Positions 5,661 through 6,375 of a stretch of 6,375 nucleotides of DNA are shown here, piece by piece. The notes under the pieces are model-generated. The model worked only from the letters and a program-made list of their open reading frames with translations, did no database searches and was not told the DNA's origin. Both the position numbers and the translations under genes were made by a program. Positions within the stretch are counted from its first letter, which is position 1, and every line of letters begins with the position of its first letter. Origin of the DNA: Deltaproteobacteria bacterium (GTDB lineage: Bacteria > Desulfobacterota > DSM-4660 > Desulfatiglandales > Desulfatiglandaceae). The stretch lies in assembly GCA_013349725.1 (NCBI GenBank), contig DUZB01000016.1, positions 1 to 6,375 on the forward strand, written 5' to 3'.

Positions 5661-6077
5661 ATGAGAGTTGAAGAAGCAAAAGAAGCGTGGCCTTCCGGGA
5701 TTGTGGAATACGAAATCCCGGGGGGCTGGACCGTCCTGGCCGGAAAAAATGATGCGGTCAATGATCTGTTGACCTTCAAACTGGCCAGGTCCAATGACTA
5801 CTGGTTTCATGTGCACGGTATGCCCGGGAGCCATGTCCTGCTCAGGGCGAGGCCTGGGGTAGATCCTGACCGCAAGACGCTCAAGGATGCCGCAGCCATC
5901 GCCGCTTTTCACAGCAAAGCCCGGACAGGAGGTGTTGTTCCCGTCTCTTGCACCATGGCCAGATATGTTACCAAGCCCCCGGGGGCGAAGCCCGGCACGG
6001 TCCAGATACGGAAGGAATCGGTCCTGAAAGTTCGCCCCGGTCTTCCGGAAGGATCTTCCGTCATTTCTCCCAGATAA
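5661..6077 (+). CDS. Stand-alone NFACT-R (DUF814) RNA-binding domain protein
   Basis: The 138-aa product is almost only the NFACT-R domain, the C-terminal RNA-binding part of RqcH/Tae2/NEMF ribosome quality-control factors. Diagnostic parts are EYEIPGGWTVLAGKN (16-30), LTFKLARSNDYWFHVHGMPG (37-56) with SHV, AAAIAAFHSKAR (77-88), and VPVSCTMARYVTKPPGAKPG (93-112) ending in VLKVRP. The NFACT-N domain, helix-hairpin-helix domains and coiled coil of full RqcH (about 570 aa) are absent, so it cannot be a complete RqcH. An in-frame TGA at 5652-5654 forces the start to 5661 or later; GAGGT lies only 3 nt before this ATG, a rather tight RBS. Binding to tRNA or ribosome is expected from the family, but the function of single-domain forms is not settled. 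Its 3' part overlaps an ORF on the other strand by 169 bp. Confidence 0.85.
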   Translation: MRVEEAKEAWPSGIVEYEIPGGWTVLAGKNDAVNDLLTFKLARSNDYWFHVHGMPGSHVLLRARPGVDPDRKTLKDAAAIAAFHSKARTGGVVPVSCTMARYVTKPPGAKPGTVQIRKESVLKVRPGLPEGSSVISPR

Positions 6078-6244
6078 GCGCAGGTCTTCTTAGGAATGGG
6101 TTCCTGAATACTGAGAAGATCGAGAACGGCAAAAACAGGGGCCTCCCGCCAGTGCCACCCCAGTCGCACCGCTGCAGTGTTCAGTTCCTCCCTGGAAAGT
6201 GCTCCATCCAGACCCAGGGTAGCAAAAAGCCTGCTGAAATTCAT
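5909..6244 (-). CDS. Hypothetical protein, possibly 3'-truncated, overlapping NFACT-R antisense
   Basis: I do not recognise the family. The 111-aa frame from ATG 6244 begins convincingly: residues 1-55 form balanced, helix-rich sequence (LFATLGLDGALSREE, 6-20; GWHWREAPVFAVLDLL, 29-44) with two Trp, and AGGA lies 9 nt before the ATG. From residue 56 the frame lies antisense to the NFACT-R gene, and composition shifts to Pro/Gly/Thr-rich sequence such as PSGRPGRTFRTD (65-76). Because the NFACT-R motifs are conserved on the other strand, the minus tail may be an accidental read-through after loss of the true 3' end. The gene would then be a remnant, although a real convergent overlap is not excluded. 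It starts 44 nt after the glycosyltransferase stop on the same strand and may be cotranscribed with it. A GTG at 6247 is an alternative start. Confidence 0.4.
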   Translation of the reverse strand: MNFSRLFATLGLDGALSREELNTAAVRLGWHWREAPVFAVLDLLSIQEPIPKKTCAYLGEMTEDPSGRPGRTFRTDSFRIWTVPGFAPGGLVTYLAMVQETGTTPPVRALL

Positions 6245-6288
6245 CACAACAATTCCTACGTCCGCTTCGTCTCAATAAGTTCATCCAT

Positions 6289-6375
6289 CTACCGGCCATA
6301 CGATCTTCCTTTCCATTCCGATCCTTTTCCCTGCCAGAAACGGATCGCCGAAGTCCAGGTCATGGCAAGAAAGAG
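6289..6375 (-). CDS. C-terminal end of a probable family 2 glycosyltransferase (partial)
   Basis: The minus frame entering from the right edge is open for 28 codons and stops with TAG (6291-6289). The visible tail contains LFLAMTWTSAIRFWQGKGSE followed by WKGRSYGR. A membrane-like start followed by a Trp-rich basic end with the pattern W-x-G-x-G-x-x-W-K-G-R-x-Y resembles the C-termini of membrane-anchored GT2 enzymes, such as hopanoid-associated (HpnB-like) or carotenoid glycosyltransferases. This is a recognition from pattern over a very short stretch; the catalytic domain lies outside the window. The next minus-strand ORF begins 44 nt downstream. Confidence 0.45.
   Translation of the reverse strand, partial: LFLAMTWTSAIRFWQGKGSEWKGRSYGR

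Noticed and set aside
6256..6288. 10-codon minus-strand ORF directly after the glycosyltransferase stop
   Set aside because: Too short, with no clear RBS; more likely spacer before the ORF starting at 6244.

Overview
The window looks like a chromosomal piece of a Gram-negative, probably deltaproteobacterial-type (Desulfobacterota) bacterium. The clues are indirect: a soluble PAS-PAS histidine kinase opening with a P-T-Y-E-E-L-E-K coiled coil, a Cys-containing PAS loop (C...CPWC), a stand-alone NFACT-R protein, and a GGACATC heptanucleotide array. This placement is an inference from style. Coding parts are of medium GC; bases 1-300 and 5240-5560 are visibly AT-richer.

Layout. (1) Bases 1-367 are an AT-rich leader with a good sigma70-like promoter, ending in a seven-unit 7-bp repeat that contains the ribosome binding site of leuB. 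(2) leuB (368-1471, +) encodes 3-isopropylmalate dehydrogenase with all catalytic residues present. (3) Bases 1472-2420 are mostly non-coding. They hold one likely small basic ORF on the minus strand (1584-1745), a 60-nt three-stem hairpin (1862-1921), an inverted repeat (2080-2102) and a candidate minus-strand terminator (2004-2031). (4) A two-gene minus-strand operon follows: a PAS-PAS sensor histidine kinase (5168-3639) and, 21 nt later, a U32-family protein of the TrhP/YegQ tRNA-hydroxylation type (3617-2421). (5) Bases 5169-5660 are a divergent promoter region with long leaders on both sides. The kinase leader has four mutually complementary arms, the last touching the Shine-Dalgarno. (6) A stand-alone NFACT-R domain protein (5661-6077, +) is followed by a convergent minus-strand ORF (6244-5909) that overlaps it antisense, and by the last 28 codons of a probable family 2 glycosyltransferase (6375-6289, -).

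How they work together. leuB serves leucine synthesis and appears to be a single-gene unit here, since no leuA, leuC or leuD is visible. The kinase-U32 operon couples a cytosolic signal sensor with a translation-related enzyme. NFACT-R, transcribed divergently, is also a ribosome/tRNA-linked fold, so the centre of the window has a loose translation theme. No response regulator is visible for the kinase. I see no mobile element, CRISPR array, tRNA or rRNA, and no clear new multi-gene system. The most unusual items are the heptamer array at the leuB start, the switch-like kinase leader, the long hairpin at 1862-1921 and the antisense 3' overlap near the right end.
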